A stretch of 64,000 bases of DNA from Liolophura sinensis (lineage: Eukaryota > Mollusca > Polyplacophora > Chitonida > Chitonidae), in the NCBI RefSeq assembly GCF_032854445.1, contig NC_088303.1:1435501-1499500 (forward strand), in the 5' to 3' direction. The translations under genes and the position numbers were made by a program. Positions 12,101-27,100 of this stretch are shown one piece after another. The number at the start of each line of letters is the position of its first letter. The first letter of the stretch is position 1. The notes below the pieces were generated by a model. The model was not told the origin of the DNA. It searched no databases and saw only the letters and a program-made list of their open reading frames with translations.

Positions 12101-15100
12101 TTTAATCAGATACATTAGACTTGTGATTGAAAATGTTTATTTTAATCAGATACCTCTGGACCTGTGACTGAAAATGTTCATTTTAATCAGATACCTCTGG
12201 ACCTGTGACTGAAAATGTTCATTTTAATCAGATACATTAGACTTGTGATTGAAAATGTTCATTTTAATCAGATACATTAGACTTGTGATTGAAAATGTTC
12301 ATTTTAATCAGATACATTAGACTTGTGATTGAAAATGTTCAGTTTAATCAGATACCTCTGGATCTATGACTGAAAATGTTCATTTTAATCAGATACCTCT
12401 GGCCTGTGATTGAAAATGTTCATTTTAATCAGATACCTTTAGACTTTTGATTGGAAATGTTCATTTTAATCAGATACGTCTGGACCTGTGACTCATTTTA
12501 ATCAGATACATTAGACTTGTGATTGGAAATGTTCAGTTTAATCAGATACCTCTGGATCTATGACTGAAAATGTTCATTTTAATCAGATACCTCTGGCCTG
12601 TGATTGAAAATGTTCATTTTAATCAGATACCTTTAGACTTTTGATTGGAAATGTTCATTTTAATCAGATACGTCTGGACCTGTGACTAAAAATGTTCATT
12701 TTAATCAGATACGTCTGGACCTGTGACTAAAAATGTTCATTTTAATCAGATACCTCTGGACCTATGACTAAAAATGTTCATTTGAATCAGATACATTAGA
12801 CTTGTGACTGAAAATGTTCATTTTAATCAGATACCACTAAGCTTATGACTGAAAATGTTCATTTTAATCAGATACATTAAACTTATGATTGAAAATGTTC
12901 ATTTTAATCAGATACTTCTGGACCTATGACTGAAAATGTTCATTTTAATCAAATACCTTTAGACTTGTGATTGAAAATGTTCATTTTAATCAGATACCTT
13001 TAGACTTGTGATTGAAAATGTTCATTTGAATCAGATACCTTTACACTTGTGATTGAAAATGTTCATTTTAATCAGATACCTCTGGACCTGTGAATGAAAA
13101 TGTTCATTTTAATCAGATACATTAGACTTGTGACTGAAAATGTTCATTTTAATCAGATACATTAGACTTGTGACTGAAAATGTTCATTTTAATCAGATAC
13201 ATTAGACTTGTGACTGAAAATGTTCATTTTAATCAGATACATTAGACTTGTGATTGAAAATGTTCATTTTAATCAGATACCTTTAGACTTATGATTGAAA
13301 ATGTTCATTTTAATCAGATACATTAGACTTGTGATTGAAAATGTTCATTTTAATCAAATACCTTTAGACTTGTGACCGAAAATGTTCGTTTTAATCAGAT
13401 ACCTTTAGACTTGTGATTGAAAATGTTCATTTTAATCAGATACCTTTAGACTTGTGATTGAAAATGTTCATTTTAATCAGATACATTAGACTTGTGACCG
13501 AAAATGTTCATTTTAATCAGATACCTTTAGACTTGTGATTGAAAATGTTCATTTTAATCAGATACATTAGACTTGTGATTGAAAATGTTCATTTTAATCA
13601 GATACCTCTGGCCTGTGATTGAAAATGTTCATTTTAATCAGATACATTAGACTTGTGATTGAAAATGTTCATTTTAATCAGATACATTAGACTTGTGATT
13701 GAAAATGTTCATTTTAATCAAATACCTTTAGACTTGTGATTGAAAATGTTTATTTTAATCAGATACCTTTAGACTTGTGATTGAAAATGTTCATTTTAAT
13801 CAGATACCTTTAGACTTGTGATTGAAAATGTTCATTTTAATCAGATACCTCTGGCCTGTGATTGAAAATGTTCATTTTAATCAGATACATTAGACTTGTG
13901 ACTGAAAATGTTTATTTTAATCAGATACATTAGACTTGTGATTGAAAATGTTCATTTTAATCAGATACATTAGACTTGTGATTGAAAATGTTCATTTTAA
14001 TCAGATACCTTTAGACTTATGATTGAAAATGTTCATTTTAATCAGATACATTAGACTTATGATTAAAAATGTTGATTTTAATCAGATACTTCTGGACCTG
14101 TGACTGAAAATGTTCATTTTAATCAGATACCACTAGGCTTATGGCAGAAAATGTTCATTTTAATCAGATACCTTTAGACTTGTGATTGAAAATGTTCATT
14201 TTAATCAGATACCTCTGGCCTGTGACTGAAAATGTTCATTTTAATCAGATACCTCTCGACCTGTGACTAAAAATGTTCATTTTAATCAGATACCTTTAGA
14301 CTTGTGATTGAAAATGTTCATTTTAATCAGATACCTCTGGCCTGTGACTGAAAATGTTCATTTTAATCAGATACCTCTGGACCTGTGATTGAAAATGTTC
14401 ATTTTAATCAGATACCTCTGGATCTGTGACTAAAAATGTTCATTTTAATCAGATACATTAGACTTGTGATTGAAAATGTTCATTTTAATCAGATACATTA
14501 GACTTGTGATTGAAAATGTTCATTTTAATCAGATACATTAGACTTGTGATTGAAAATGTTCAGTTTAATCAGATACCTCTGGATCTATGACTGAAAATGT
14601 TCATTTTAATCAGATACCTCTGGCCTGTGATTGAAAATGTTCATTTTAATCAGATACCTTTAGACTTTTGATTGGAAATGTTCATTTTAATCAGATACGT
14701 CTGGACCTGTGACTCATTTTAATCAGATACATTAGACTTGTGATTGGAAATGTTCAGTTTAATCAGATACCTCTGGATCTATGACTGAAAATGTTCATTT
14801 TAATCAGATACCTCTGGCCTGTGATTGAAAATGTTCATTTTAATCAGATACCTTTAGACTTTTGATTGGAAATGTTCATTTTAATCAGATACGTCTGGAC
14901 CTGTGACTCATTTTAATCAGATACATTAGACTTGTGATTGGAAATGTTCAGTTTAATCAGATACCTCTGGATCTATGACTGAAAATGTTCATTTTAATCA
15001 GATACCTCTGGCCTGTGATTGAAAATGTTCATTTTAATCAGATACCTTTAGACTTTTGATTGGAAATGTTCATTTTAATCAGATACGTCTGGACCTGTGA

Positions 15101-18100
15101 CTAAAAATGTTCATTTTAATCAGATACCTCTGGACCTATGACTAAAAATGTTCATTTGAATCAGATACATTAGACTTGTGACTGAAAATGTTCATTTTAA
15201 TCAGATACCACTAAGCTTATGACTGAAAATGTTCATTTTAATCAGATACATTAAACTTATGATTGAAAATGTTCATTTTAATCAGATACTTCTGGACCTA
15301 TGACTGAAAATGTTCATTTTAATCAAATACCTTTAGACTTGTGATTGAAAATGTTCATTTTAATCAGATACCTTTACACTTGTGATTGAAAATGTTCATT
15401 TTAATCAGATACCTTTAGACTTATGATTGAAAATGTTCATTTTAATCAGATACATTAGACTTATGATTAAAAATGTTGATTTTAATCAGATACTTCTGGA
15501 CCTGTGACTGAAAATGTTCATTTTAATCAGATACCACTAGGCTTATGGCAGAAAATGTTCATTTTAATCAGATACCTTTAGACTTGTGATTGAAAATGTT
15601 CATTTTAATCAGATACCTCTGGCCTGTGACTGAAAATGTTCATTTTAATCAGATGCCTCTGGACCTGTGACTAAAAATGTTCATTTTAATCAGATACCTT
15701 TAGACTTGTGATTGAAAATGTTCATTTTAATCAGATACCTCTGGCCTGTGACTGAAAATGTTCATTTTAATCAGATACCTCTGGACCTGTGATTGAAAAT
15801 GTTCATTTTAATCAGATACCTCTGGACCTGTGACTGAAAATGTTCATTTTAATCAGATACATTAGACTTGTGATTGAAAATGTTTATTTTAATCAGATAC
15901 CTCTGGACCTGTGACTGAAAATGTTCATTTTAATCAGATACCTCTGGACCTGTGACTGAAAATGTTCATTTTAATCAGATACATTAGACTTGTGATTGAA
16001 AATGTTCAATTTAATCAGATACATTAGACTTGTGATTGAAAATGTTCAGTTTAATCAGATACCTCTGGATCTATGACTGAAAATGTTCATTTTAATCAGA
16101 TACCTCTGGCCTGTGATTGAAAATGTTCATTTTAATCAGATACCTTTAGACTTTTGATTGGAAATGTTCATTTTAATCAGATACGTCTGGACCTGTGACT
16201 CATTTTAATCAGATACATTAGACTTGTGATTGGAAATGTTCAGTTTAATCAGATACCTCTGGATCTATGACTGAAAATGTTCATTTTAATCAGATACCTC
16301 TGGCCTGTGATTGAAAATGTTCATTTTAATCAGATACCTTTAGACTTTTGATTGGAAATGTTCATTTTAATCAGATACGTCTTGACCTGTGACTAAAAAT
16401 GTTCATTTTAATCAGATACCTCTGGACCTATGACTAAAAATGTTCATTTGAATCAGATACATTAGACTTGTGACTGAAAATGTTCATTTTAATCAGATAC
16501 CACTAAGCTTATGACTGAAAATGTTCATTTTAATCAGATACATTAAACTTATGATTGAAAATGTTCATTTTAATCAGATACTTCTGGACCTATGACTGAA
16601 AATGTTCATTTTAATCAAATACCTTTAGACTTGTGATTGAAAATGTTCATTTTAATCAGATACCTTTAGACTTGTGATTGAAAATGTTCATTTGAATCAG
16701 ATACCTTTACACTTGTGATTGAAAATGTTCATTTTAATCAGATACCTCTGGACCTGTGAATGAAAATGTTCATTTTAATCAGATACATTAGACTTGTGAC
16801 TGAAAATGTTCATTTTAATCAGATACATTAGACTTGTGACTGAAAATGTTCATTTTAATCAGATACATTAGACTTGTGACTGAAAATGTTCATTTTAATC
16901 AGATACATTAGACTTGTGATTGAAAATGTTCATTTTAATCAGATACCTTTAGACTTATGATTGAAAATGTTCATTTTAATCAGATACATTAGACTTGTGA
17001 TTGAAAATGTTCATTTTAATCAAATACCTTTAGACTTGTGACCGAAAATGTTCATTTTAATCAGATACCTTTAGACTTGTGATTGAAAATGTTCATTTTA
17101 ATCAGATACCTTTAGACTTGTGATTGAAAATGTTCATTTTAATCAGATACATTAGACTTGTGACCGAAAATGTTCATTTTAATCAGATACCTTTAGACTT
17201 GTGATTGAAAATGTTCATTTTAATCAGATACATTAGACTTGTGATTGAAAATGTTCATTTTAATCAGATACCTCTGGCCTGTGATTGAAAATGTTCATTT
17301 TAATCAGATACATTAGACTTGTGATTGAAAATGTTCATTTTAATCAGATACATTAGACTTGTGATTGAAAATGTTCATTTTAATCAAATACCTTTAGACT
17401 TGTGATTGAAAATGTTTATTTTAATCAGATACCTTTAGACTTGTGATTGAAAATGTTCATTTTAATCAGATACCTTTAGACTTGTGATTGAAAATGTTCA
17501 TTTTAATCAGATACCTCTGGCCTGTGATTGAAAATGTTCATTTTAATCAGATACATTAGACTTGTGACTGAAAATGTTTATTTTAATCAGATACATTAGA
17601 CTTGTGACTGAAAATGTTCATTTTAATCAGATACATTAGACTTGTGATTGAAAATGTTCAATTTAATCAGATACCTCTGGACCTGTGACTGAAAATGTTC
17701 ATTTTAATCAGATACCTTTAGACTTTTGATTGAAAATGTTCATTTTAATCAGATACATTAGACTTGTGATTGAAAATGTTCATTTTAATCAGATACATTA
17801 GACTTGTGATTGAAAATGTTCATTTTAATCAGATACATTAGACTTGTGATTGAAAATGTTCATTTTAATCAGATACATTAGACTTGTGATTGAAAATGTT
17901 CATTTTAATCAGATACCTTTAGACTTATGATTGAAAATGTTCATTTTAATCAGATACATTAGACTTGTGATTGAAAATGTTCATTTGAATCAGATACCTT
18001 TAGACTTGTGACTGAAAATGTTCATTTTAATCAGATACATTAGACTTGTGATTGAAAATGTTCATTTTAATCAAATACCTTTAGACTTGTGACTGAAAAT

Positions 18101-21100
18101 GTTCATTTTAATCAGATACATTAGACTTGTGACTGAAAATGTTCATTTTAATCAAATACCTTTAGGCCTGTGATTGAAAATGTTCATTTTAATCAGATAC
18201 CTTTAGACTTTTGATTGAAAATGTTCATTTTAATCAGATACCTCTGGACCTGTGATTGAAAATGTTCATTTTAATCAGATACCTTTAGACTTTTGATTGA
18301 AAATGTTCATTTTAATCAGATACATTAGACTTGTGATTGAAAATGTTCATTTTAATCAGATACCTCTGGCCTGTGATTGAAAATGTTCATTTTAATCAGA
18401 TACCTTTAGACTTTTGATTGAAAATGTTCATTTTAATCAGATACGTCTGGACCTGTGACTAAAAATGTTCGTTTTAATCAGATACCTCTGGACCTATGAC
18501 TAAAAATGTTCATTTTAATCAGATACATTAGACTTGTGATTGAAAATGTTCATTTGAATCAGATACCTTTAGACTTGTGACTGAAAATGTTCATTTTAAT
18601 CAGATACATTAGACTTGTGATTGAAAATGTTCATTTTAATCAAATACTTTTAGACTTGTGACTGAAAATGTTCATTTTAATCAGATACATTAGACTTGTG
18701 ACTGAAAATGTTCATTTTAATCAAATACCTTTAGACTTGTGATTGAAAATGTTCATTTTAATCAGATACATTAGACTTGTGATTGAAAATGTTCATTTTA
18801 ATCAGATACATTAGACTTGTGATTGAAAATGTTCATTTTAATCAGATACCTCTGGACCTGTGATTGAAAATGTTCATTTTAATCAGATACCTTTAGACTT
18901 TTGATTGAAAATGTTCATTTTAATCAGATACATTAGACTTGTGATTGAAAATGTTCAGTTTAATCAGATACCTCTGGACCTGTGACTGAAAATGTTCATT
19001 TTAATCAGATACCTTTAGACTTTTGATTGAAAATGTTCATTTTAATCAGATACATTAGACTTGTGATTGAAAATGTTCATTTTAATCAGATACCTTTAGA
19101 CTTGTGATTGAAAATGTTCATTTTAATCAGATACATTAGACTTGTGATTGAAAATGTTGATTTTATTCAGATACCTCTGGCCTGTGATTGAAAATGTTCA
19201 TTTGAATCAGATACCTTTAGACTTTTGATTGAAAATGTTCATTTTAATCAGATACGTCTGGACCTGTGACTAAAAATGTTCATTTTAATCAGATACGTCT
19301 GGACCTATGACTAAAAATATTCATTTGAATCAGATACATTAGACCTGTGACTGAAAATGTTCATTTTAATCAGATACCTTTAGACTTGTGATTGAAAATG
19401 TTCATTTTAATCAGATACCTCTGGACCTGTGATTGAAAATGTTCATTTTAATCAGATACCTCTGGACCTGTGACTGAAAATGTTCATTTTATTCAGATAC
19501 ATTAGACTTGTGATTGAAAATGTTTATTTTAATCAGATACCTCTGGACCTGTGACTGAAAATGTTCATTTTAATCAGATACCTCTGGACCTGTGACTGAA
19601 AATGTTCATTTTAATCAGATACATTAGACTTGTGATTGAAAATGTTCATTTTAATCAGATACATTAGACTTGTGATTGAAAATGTTCATTTTAATCAGAT
19701 ACATTAGACTTGTGATTGAAAATGTTCAGTTTAATCAGATACCTCTGGATCTATGACTGAAAATGTTCATTTTAATCAGATACCTCTGGCCTGTGATTGA
19801 AAATGTTCATTTTAATCAGATACCTTTAGACTTTTGATTGGAAATGTTCATTTTAATCAGATACATCTGGACCTGTGACTCATTTTAATCAGATACATTA
19901 GACTTGTGATTGAAAATGTTCAGTTTAATCAGATACCTGTGGATCTATGACTGAAAATGTTCATTTTAATCAGATACCTCTGGCCTGTGATTGAAAATGT
20001 TCATTTTAATCAGATACCTTTAGACTTTTGATTGGAAATGTTCATTTTAATCAGATACGTCTGGACCTGTGACTAAAAATGTTCATTTTAATCAGATACC
20101 TCTGGACCTATGACTAAAAATGTTCATTTGAATCAGATACATTAGACTTGTGACTGAAAATGTTCATTTTAATCAGATACCACTAAGCTTATGACTGAAA
20201 ATGTTCATTTTAATCAGATACATTAAACTTATGATTGAAAATGTTCATTTTAATCAGATACTTCTGGACCTATGACTGAAAATGTTCATTTTAATCAAAT
20301 ACCTTTAGACTTGTGATTGAAAATGTTCATTTTAATCAGATACCTTTAGACTTGTGATTGAAAATGTTCATTTGAATCAGATACCTTTACACTTGTGATT
20401 GAAAATGTTCATTTTAATCAGATACCTCTGGACCTGTGAATGAAAATGTTCATTTTAATCAGATACATTAGACTTGTGACTGAAAATGTTCATTTTAATT
20501 GGATACATTAGACTTGTGATTGAAAATGTTCATTTTAATCAGATACATTAGACTTGTGATTGAAAATGTTTATTTTAATCAGATACATTAGACTTGTGAT
20601 TGAAAATGTTCATTTTAATCAGATACCTTTAGACTTATGATTGAAAATGTTCATTTTAATCAGATACATTAGACTTGTGATTGAAAATGTTCATTTTAAT
20701 CAAATACCTTTAGACTTGTGACCGAAAATGTTCATTTTAATCAGATACCTTTAGACTTGTGATTGAAAATGTTCATTTTAATCAGATACCTTTAGACTTG
20801 TGATTGAAAATGTTCATTTTAATCAGATACATTAGACTTGTGACCGAAAATGTTCATTTTAATCAGATACCTTTAGACTTGTGATTGAAAATGTTCATTT
20901 TAATCAGATACCTTTAGACTTGTGATTGAAAATGTTCATTTTAATCAGATACATTAGACTTGTGATTGAAAATGTTCATTTTAATCAGATACCTCTGGCC
21001 TGTGATTGAAAATGTTCATTTTAATCAGATACATTAGACTTGTGATTGAAAATGTTCATTTTAATCAGATACATTAGACTTGTGATTGAAAATGTTCATT

Positions 21101-24100
21101 TTAATCAAATACCTTTAGACTTGTGATTGAAAATGTTTATTTTAATCAGATACCTTTAGACTTGTGATTGAAAATGTTCATTTTAATCAGATACCTTTAG
21201 ACTTGTGATTGAAAATGTTCATTTTAATCAGATACCTCTGGCCTGTGATTGAAAATGTTCATTTTAATCAGATACATTAGACTTGTGACTGAAAATGTTT
21301 ATTTTAATCAGATACATTAGACTTGTGATTGAAAATGTTCATTTTAATCAGATACCTCTGGACCTGTGACTGAAAATGTTCATTTTAATCAGATACCTTT
21401 AGACTTTTGATTGAAAATGTTCATTTTAATCAGATACATTAGACTTGTGATTGAAAATGTTCAATTTAATCAGATACATTAGACTTGTGATTGAAAATGT
21501 TCATTTTAATCAGATACATTAGACTTGTGATTGAAAATGTTCATTTTAATCATATACATTAGACTTTTGATTGAAAATGTTCATTTTAATCAGATACCTT
21601 TAGACTTATGATTGAAAATGTTCATTTTAATCAGATACATTAGACTTGTGATTGAAAATGTTCATTTTAATCAGATACCTTTAGACTTGTGACTGAAAAT
21701 GTTCATTTTAATCAGATACATTAGACTTGTGATTGAAAATGTTCATTTTAATCAAATACCTTTAGACTTGTGACTGAAAATGTTCATTTTAATCAGATAC
21801 ATTAGACTTGTGACTGAAAATGTTCATTTTAATCAAATACCTTTAGACTTGTGATTGAAAATGTTCATTTTAATCAGATACATTAGACTTGTGATTGAAA
21901 ATGTTCATTTTAATCAGATACATTAGACTTGTGATTGAAAATGTTCATTTTAATCAGATACCTCTGGACCTGTGATTGAAAATGTTCATTTTAATCAGAT
22001 ACCTTTAGACTTTTGATTGAAAATGTTCATTTTAATCAGATACATTAGACTTGTGATTGAAAATGTTCATTTTAATCAGATACATTAGACTTGTGATTGA
22101 AAATGTTCATTTTAATCAGATACCTCTGGCCTGTGATTGAAAATGTTCATTTTAATCAGATACCTTTAGACTTTTGATTGAAAATGTTCATTTTAATCAG
22201 ATACGTCTGGACCTGTGACTAAAAATGTTCGTTTTAATCAGATACCTCTGGACCTATGACTAAAAATGTTCATTTTAATCAGATACATTAGACTTGTGAT
22301 TGAAAATGTTCATTTGAATCAGATACCTTTAGACTTGTGACTGAAAATGTTCATTTTAATCAGATACATTAGACTTGTGATTGAAAATGTTCATTTTAAT
22401 CAAATACCTTTAGACTTGTGACTGAAAATGTTCATTTTAATCAGATACATTAGACTTGTGACTGAAAATGTTCATTTTAATCAGATACTTCTAAACTTAT
22501 GTCTGAACATGTTTATTTTATTCAGATACCTGTAAGCTTATGACTGAAAATGTCCATTTTAATCAGATTACTCCGTGCTATTAATATAAGCTGAGCTTCT
22601 TAGGTCAATCTATTTTACATGTGTCCACCCTAAAGATTGTGTAAAGAAGACTTTCATTTGAACACTGGATGGAGAATATTACTTTAAGCTCACATACATA
22701 TGTATAATTTATGTGCTTTATTTTCTTGCCATGCAACATGAGTAGAAGACCATTTGTAATGTTGCTTCTATGTGCGTGATCTTTGTATTAAAGGCCAAAA
22801 GAAAACCTAGATACTGCATTATGAACATCAGATATATGTTATGTTGTATTGATGTTTTCCTCAGGTGAAGATCGTGTTGGACAAACTAAAGGAGGATAGA
22901 AAAATTGCAGCTGCGACACATAACATCTTTGCTTATCGGTAAGTAGTAATCTTGGCAATTTGAGCGTTTAATGTTCAGGTACCCTTTCTATAAAAGGTAG
23001 ATGGATAATGAAGTAGAAGAGGAGTGGAAAAACTGATGTATCAGAACTGTTGTGTCCGGTAGTTCAAGCCTTTCTCATGATGAGGTTTCAAACCAAATTT
23101 AGTTTTTTAAAGTTAAAGGGTTAAATAATTGTACACTGTACATGTACAGTCATTCCCAAAAGTTAATAACTTTATTGTTATAAAGTGACAGTATAGTCAG
23201 CCACAAAGCAGTACTAAAAGCTGTAAACGTCCTCTGAGAGGACATTTGGCTAAAGTGCTTGCCTCTCTCCAGTCATGGCTGAATCAAGGAGGTCGCTTGC
23301 TCAAGTTATCCATGGGTTGTGTAAGTTCTGGTGTATGACAGGAGTTGGTGAATAGAGGTAGTTTATTTGTGCGTCTCCAGATTCCTACTGTTATAATCGT
23401 CATCACCCTCAGATAAATGAAAAATTATTCAGTACATTAAATATCAGTCAGATTATACATTGTAGGTAAATGAAGTTAAATTGTGTACACTATACAAAAC
23501 AGATTGAAAGTAGCATGCATGTAGATGTCCATGAAACGAAAATTATGATGCACACGTTATGTTTTAACTCATGACTGTTTGACAAAACATGCCATGCCTA
23601 TGTGTACCTGTAGATTTAACTCATGACTGTTTGACAGGACATGCCAGGCCTATGTGTACCTGTAGTTTTAACTCATGACTGTTTGACAGGACATGCCAGG
23701 CCTGTGTGTACCTAAAGATTTAACTCATAATTGTTTGACAAAACGTGACAGGCCTATTTGTACCTGTAGATTTAATTCATGACTGTTTGACAGGACATGC
23801 CAGGCCTATGTGTACCTGTAGTTTTAACTCAGGACTGTTTGACAAAACATGCCAGGCCTATGTGTACCTATAGATTTAACTCATCACTGTTTGACAGGAT
23901 ATGCCAGGCCTATGTGTACCTGTAGTTTTAACTGCTTACTGTTTGACAGGATATGCCAGGCCTATGTGTACCTGTACTTTTAACTCATGACTGTTTGACA
24001 GGACATGCCAGGCCTATGTGTACCTGTAGTTTTAACTACTTGCTGTTTGACAGGACATGTCAGGCCTATGTGTACCTGTAGTTTTAACTGCTTGCTGTTT

Positions 24101-27100
24101 GACAGGATATGCCAGTCCTATGTTTGCCTGAAGTTCTAACTACTTGCTGTTTTACAGGATATGCCCGGCCTGTGTGTACCTGTAGTTTTAACTGCTTGCT
24201 GTTTGACAGGATATGCCAGTCCTATGTTTGCCTGTAGTTCTAACTACATGCTGTTTTACCGCATATGCCAGGCCTATGTGTACCTGTAGTTTTAGCTGCT
24301 TGCTTTTTGACAGGACATGCCAGGCCTTTGTGTACCTGTAGTTTTAACTGCTTGCTGTTTGACAGGATATGCCAGGCCTATGTGTACCTGTAGTTTTAGC
24401 TGATTGCTTTTTGACAGGACATGCCAGGCCTATGTGTACCTGTAGTTTTTACTGCTTGCTGTTTGACAGGATATGCCACTCCTATGTGCACCTGTAGTTT
24501 TAACTGCTTGCTTTTTGTTTGGACATGCCAGGCCTATGTGTATCTGTAGTTTTAACTGCTTGCTGTTTAACAGGATATGCCAGTCCTATGTTTGCCTGTA
24601 GTTCTAACTACTTGCTGTTTTACAGGAAATGCCAGGCCTATGTGTACCTATAGTTTTAACTGCTTGCTGTTTGACAGGATATGCCAGTCCTATGTTTGCC
24701 TGTAGTTCTTACTACTTGCTGTTTTACAGGATATGCCAGGCCTATGTGTACCTGTAGTTTTAACTGCTTGCTGTTTGACAGGATATGCCAGTGCTATGTT
24801 TTCCTGTAGTTCTAACTACTTGCTGTTTGACAGGACATGCCAGGCCTATGTGTACCTGTAGTTTTAACTCGTAACTGTTTGATAGGATATGCCGTGGGGA
24901 CGACCCTTCCCGGTTTCACATGGGATGTGAGGATGATGGGGAGACAAAGGCAGGCAGCAGGCTCTTACATCTGTTACAAGTGAGACTGGCTTTCTTATTT
25001 TAATGCAACAACCATGGTCCTCCATTCTGAGTTACGACAGTGCTGATTCATACAGAATCAAAATCTGAAACATTATGTCTGCCACAATTTTACGATCCCA
25101 GAAGGTACATTGTAAAGTTGTCCACAATAAACTTTAAACCACCTTGTGCCGTGGTCATCATGGTTATAACAACAACCCTTTTATCACGAAAATTCTGCCT
25201 CATCTGTCTTGTCCTGATGATCATTTCAAATAATCAATTGCTACGAGCCTGGTGAGAAGGGATGGATACTTCTATTTAGTATTGCCCATTTTCTTCACTC
25301 ATTTTCTCACATTTCCGCATGAAGTAAATTAAGATTTGGAATGGTGAAATATTTATGAGAGTGATATTTTAAGTTTCCATTGCAGTTGTTGATATACACA
25401 AACAATTATATGCTGGGGATTTGGGGGGCTATTTTGTTGTACAGACAGTTGATGCCCGGGATGTGATTGTTGTGGTAACCCGTTGGTATGGTGGTATCCA
25501 TCTAGGCCCTGACAGATTCAAACACATCAGTGGCTTGGCCAGGCAGATCTTGGGGGATTGTGGCTACATTAAGGAGAAGGTGAGTTGTAATACTGTATCA
25601 GTATAGGTTAGACACAGCAGTGGCTTGGCCAGGCAGATCTTGGGGGATTGTGGCTACATTAAGGATAAGGTGAGTTGTAATACTGTATCAGTATAGGTTA
25701 GACACAGCAGTGGTTTGGCCAGGCAGATCTTGGGGGATTATGGCTACATTAAGGAGAAGGTGAGTTGTAGTACTGTATCAGTATAGGTTAGACACAGCAG
25801 TGGTTTGGCCAGGCAGATCTTGGGGGATTATGGCTACATTAAGGATAAGGTGAGTTGTAGTACTGTATCAGTATAGGTTAGACACAGCAGTGGTTTGGCC
25901 AGGCAGATCTTGGGGGATTGTGGCTACATTAAGGATAAGGTGAGTTGTAGTACTGTATCAGTATAGGTTAGACACAGCAGTGGTTTGGCCAGGCAGATCT
26001 TGGGGGATTGTGGCTACATTAAGGATAAAGTGAGTTGTAGTACTGTATCAGTATAGGTTAGACACAGCAGTGGTTTGGCCAGGCAGATCTTGGGGGATTG
26101 TGGCTACATTAAGGAGAAGGTGAGTTGTAGTACTGTATCAGTATAAGTTAGACACAGCAGTGGTTTGGCCAGGCAGATCTTGGGGGATTGTGGCTACATT
26201 AAGGAGAAGGTGAGTTGTAGTACTGTATCAGTATAGGTTAGACACAGCAGTGGTTTGGCCAGGCAGATCTTGGGGGATTATGGCTACATTAAGGATAAGG
26301 TGAGTTGTAGTACTGTATCAGTATAGGTTAGACACATCAGTGGTTTGGCCAGGCAGATCTTGGGGGATTATGGCTACATTAAGGATAAGGTGAGTTGTAA
26401 TACTGTATCTGTATAGGTTAGACACAGCAGTGGTTTGGCCAGGCAGATCTTGGGGGATTGTGGCCACATTAAGGATAAAGTGAGTTGTAGTACTGTATCA
26501 GTATAGGTTAGACACACCAGTGGTTTGGCCAGGCAGATCTTGGGGGATTATGGCTACATTAAGGATAAGGTGAGTTGTAGTACTGTATCAGTATAGGTTA
26601 GACACATCAGTGGCTTGGCCAGGCAGATCTTGGGGGATTATGGCTACATTAAGGATAAGGTGAGTTGTAGTACTGTATCAGTATAGGTTAGACACAGCAG
26701 TGGTTTGGCTAGGCAGATCTTGGGGGATTGTGGCTACATTAAGGATAAGGTGAGTTGTAGTACTGTATCAGTATAGGTTAGACACATCAGTGGCTTGGCC
26801 AGGCAGATCTTGGGGGATTATGGCTACATTAAGGATAAGGTGAGTTGTAGTACTGTATCAGTATAGGTTAGACACAGCAGTGGTTTGGCCAGGCAGATCT
26901 TGGAGGATTATGGCTACATTAAGGATAAGGTGAGTTGTAGTACTGTATCAGTATAGGTTAGACACATCAGTGGCTTGGCCAGGCAGATCTTGGGGGATTG
27001 TGGCTACATTAAGGATAAAGTGAGTTGTAGTACTGTATCAGTATAGGTTAGACACATCAGTGGCTTGGCCAGGCAGATTTTGGGGGATTATGGCTACATT

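Larger units (their letters stand above)
9123..22864 (+). other. Intron of IMPACT-like gene (13.7 kb)
   Basis: The intron runs from donor GTGAGC to acceptor TTTTCCTCAG. Almost the whole intron is one 41-bp minisatellite. Only about 12 bases after the donor and about 300 bases before the acceptor (22565-22864) are unique sequence, and nothing else is recognisable there. Confidence 0.9.

Noticed and set aside
10096-22560. CRISPR-like regular spacing in the 41-bp array
   Set aside because: The variable parts are a few recurrent variants rather than unique spacers, units are contiguous, there are no cas genes, and the host is an animal.
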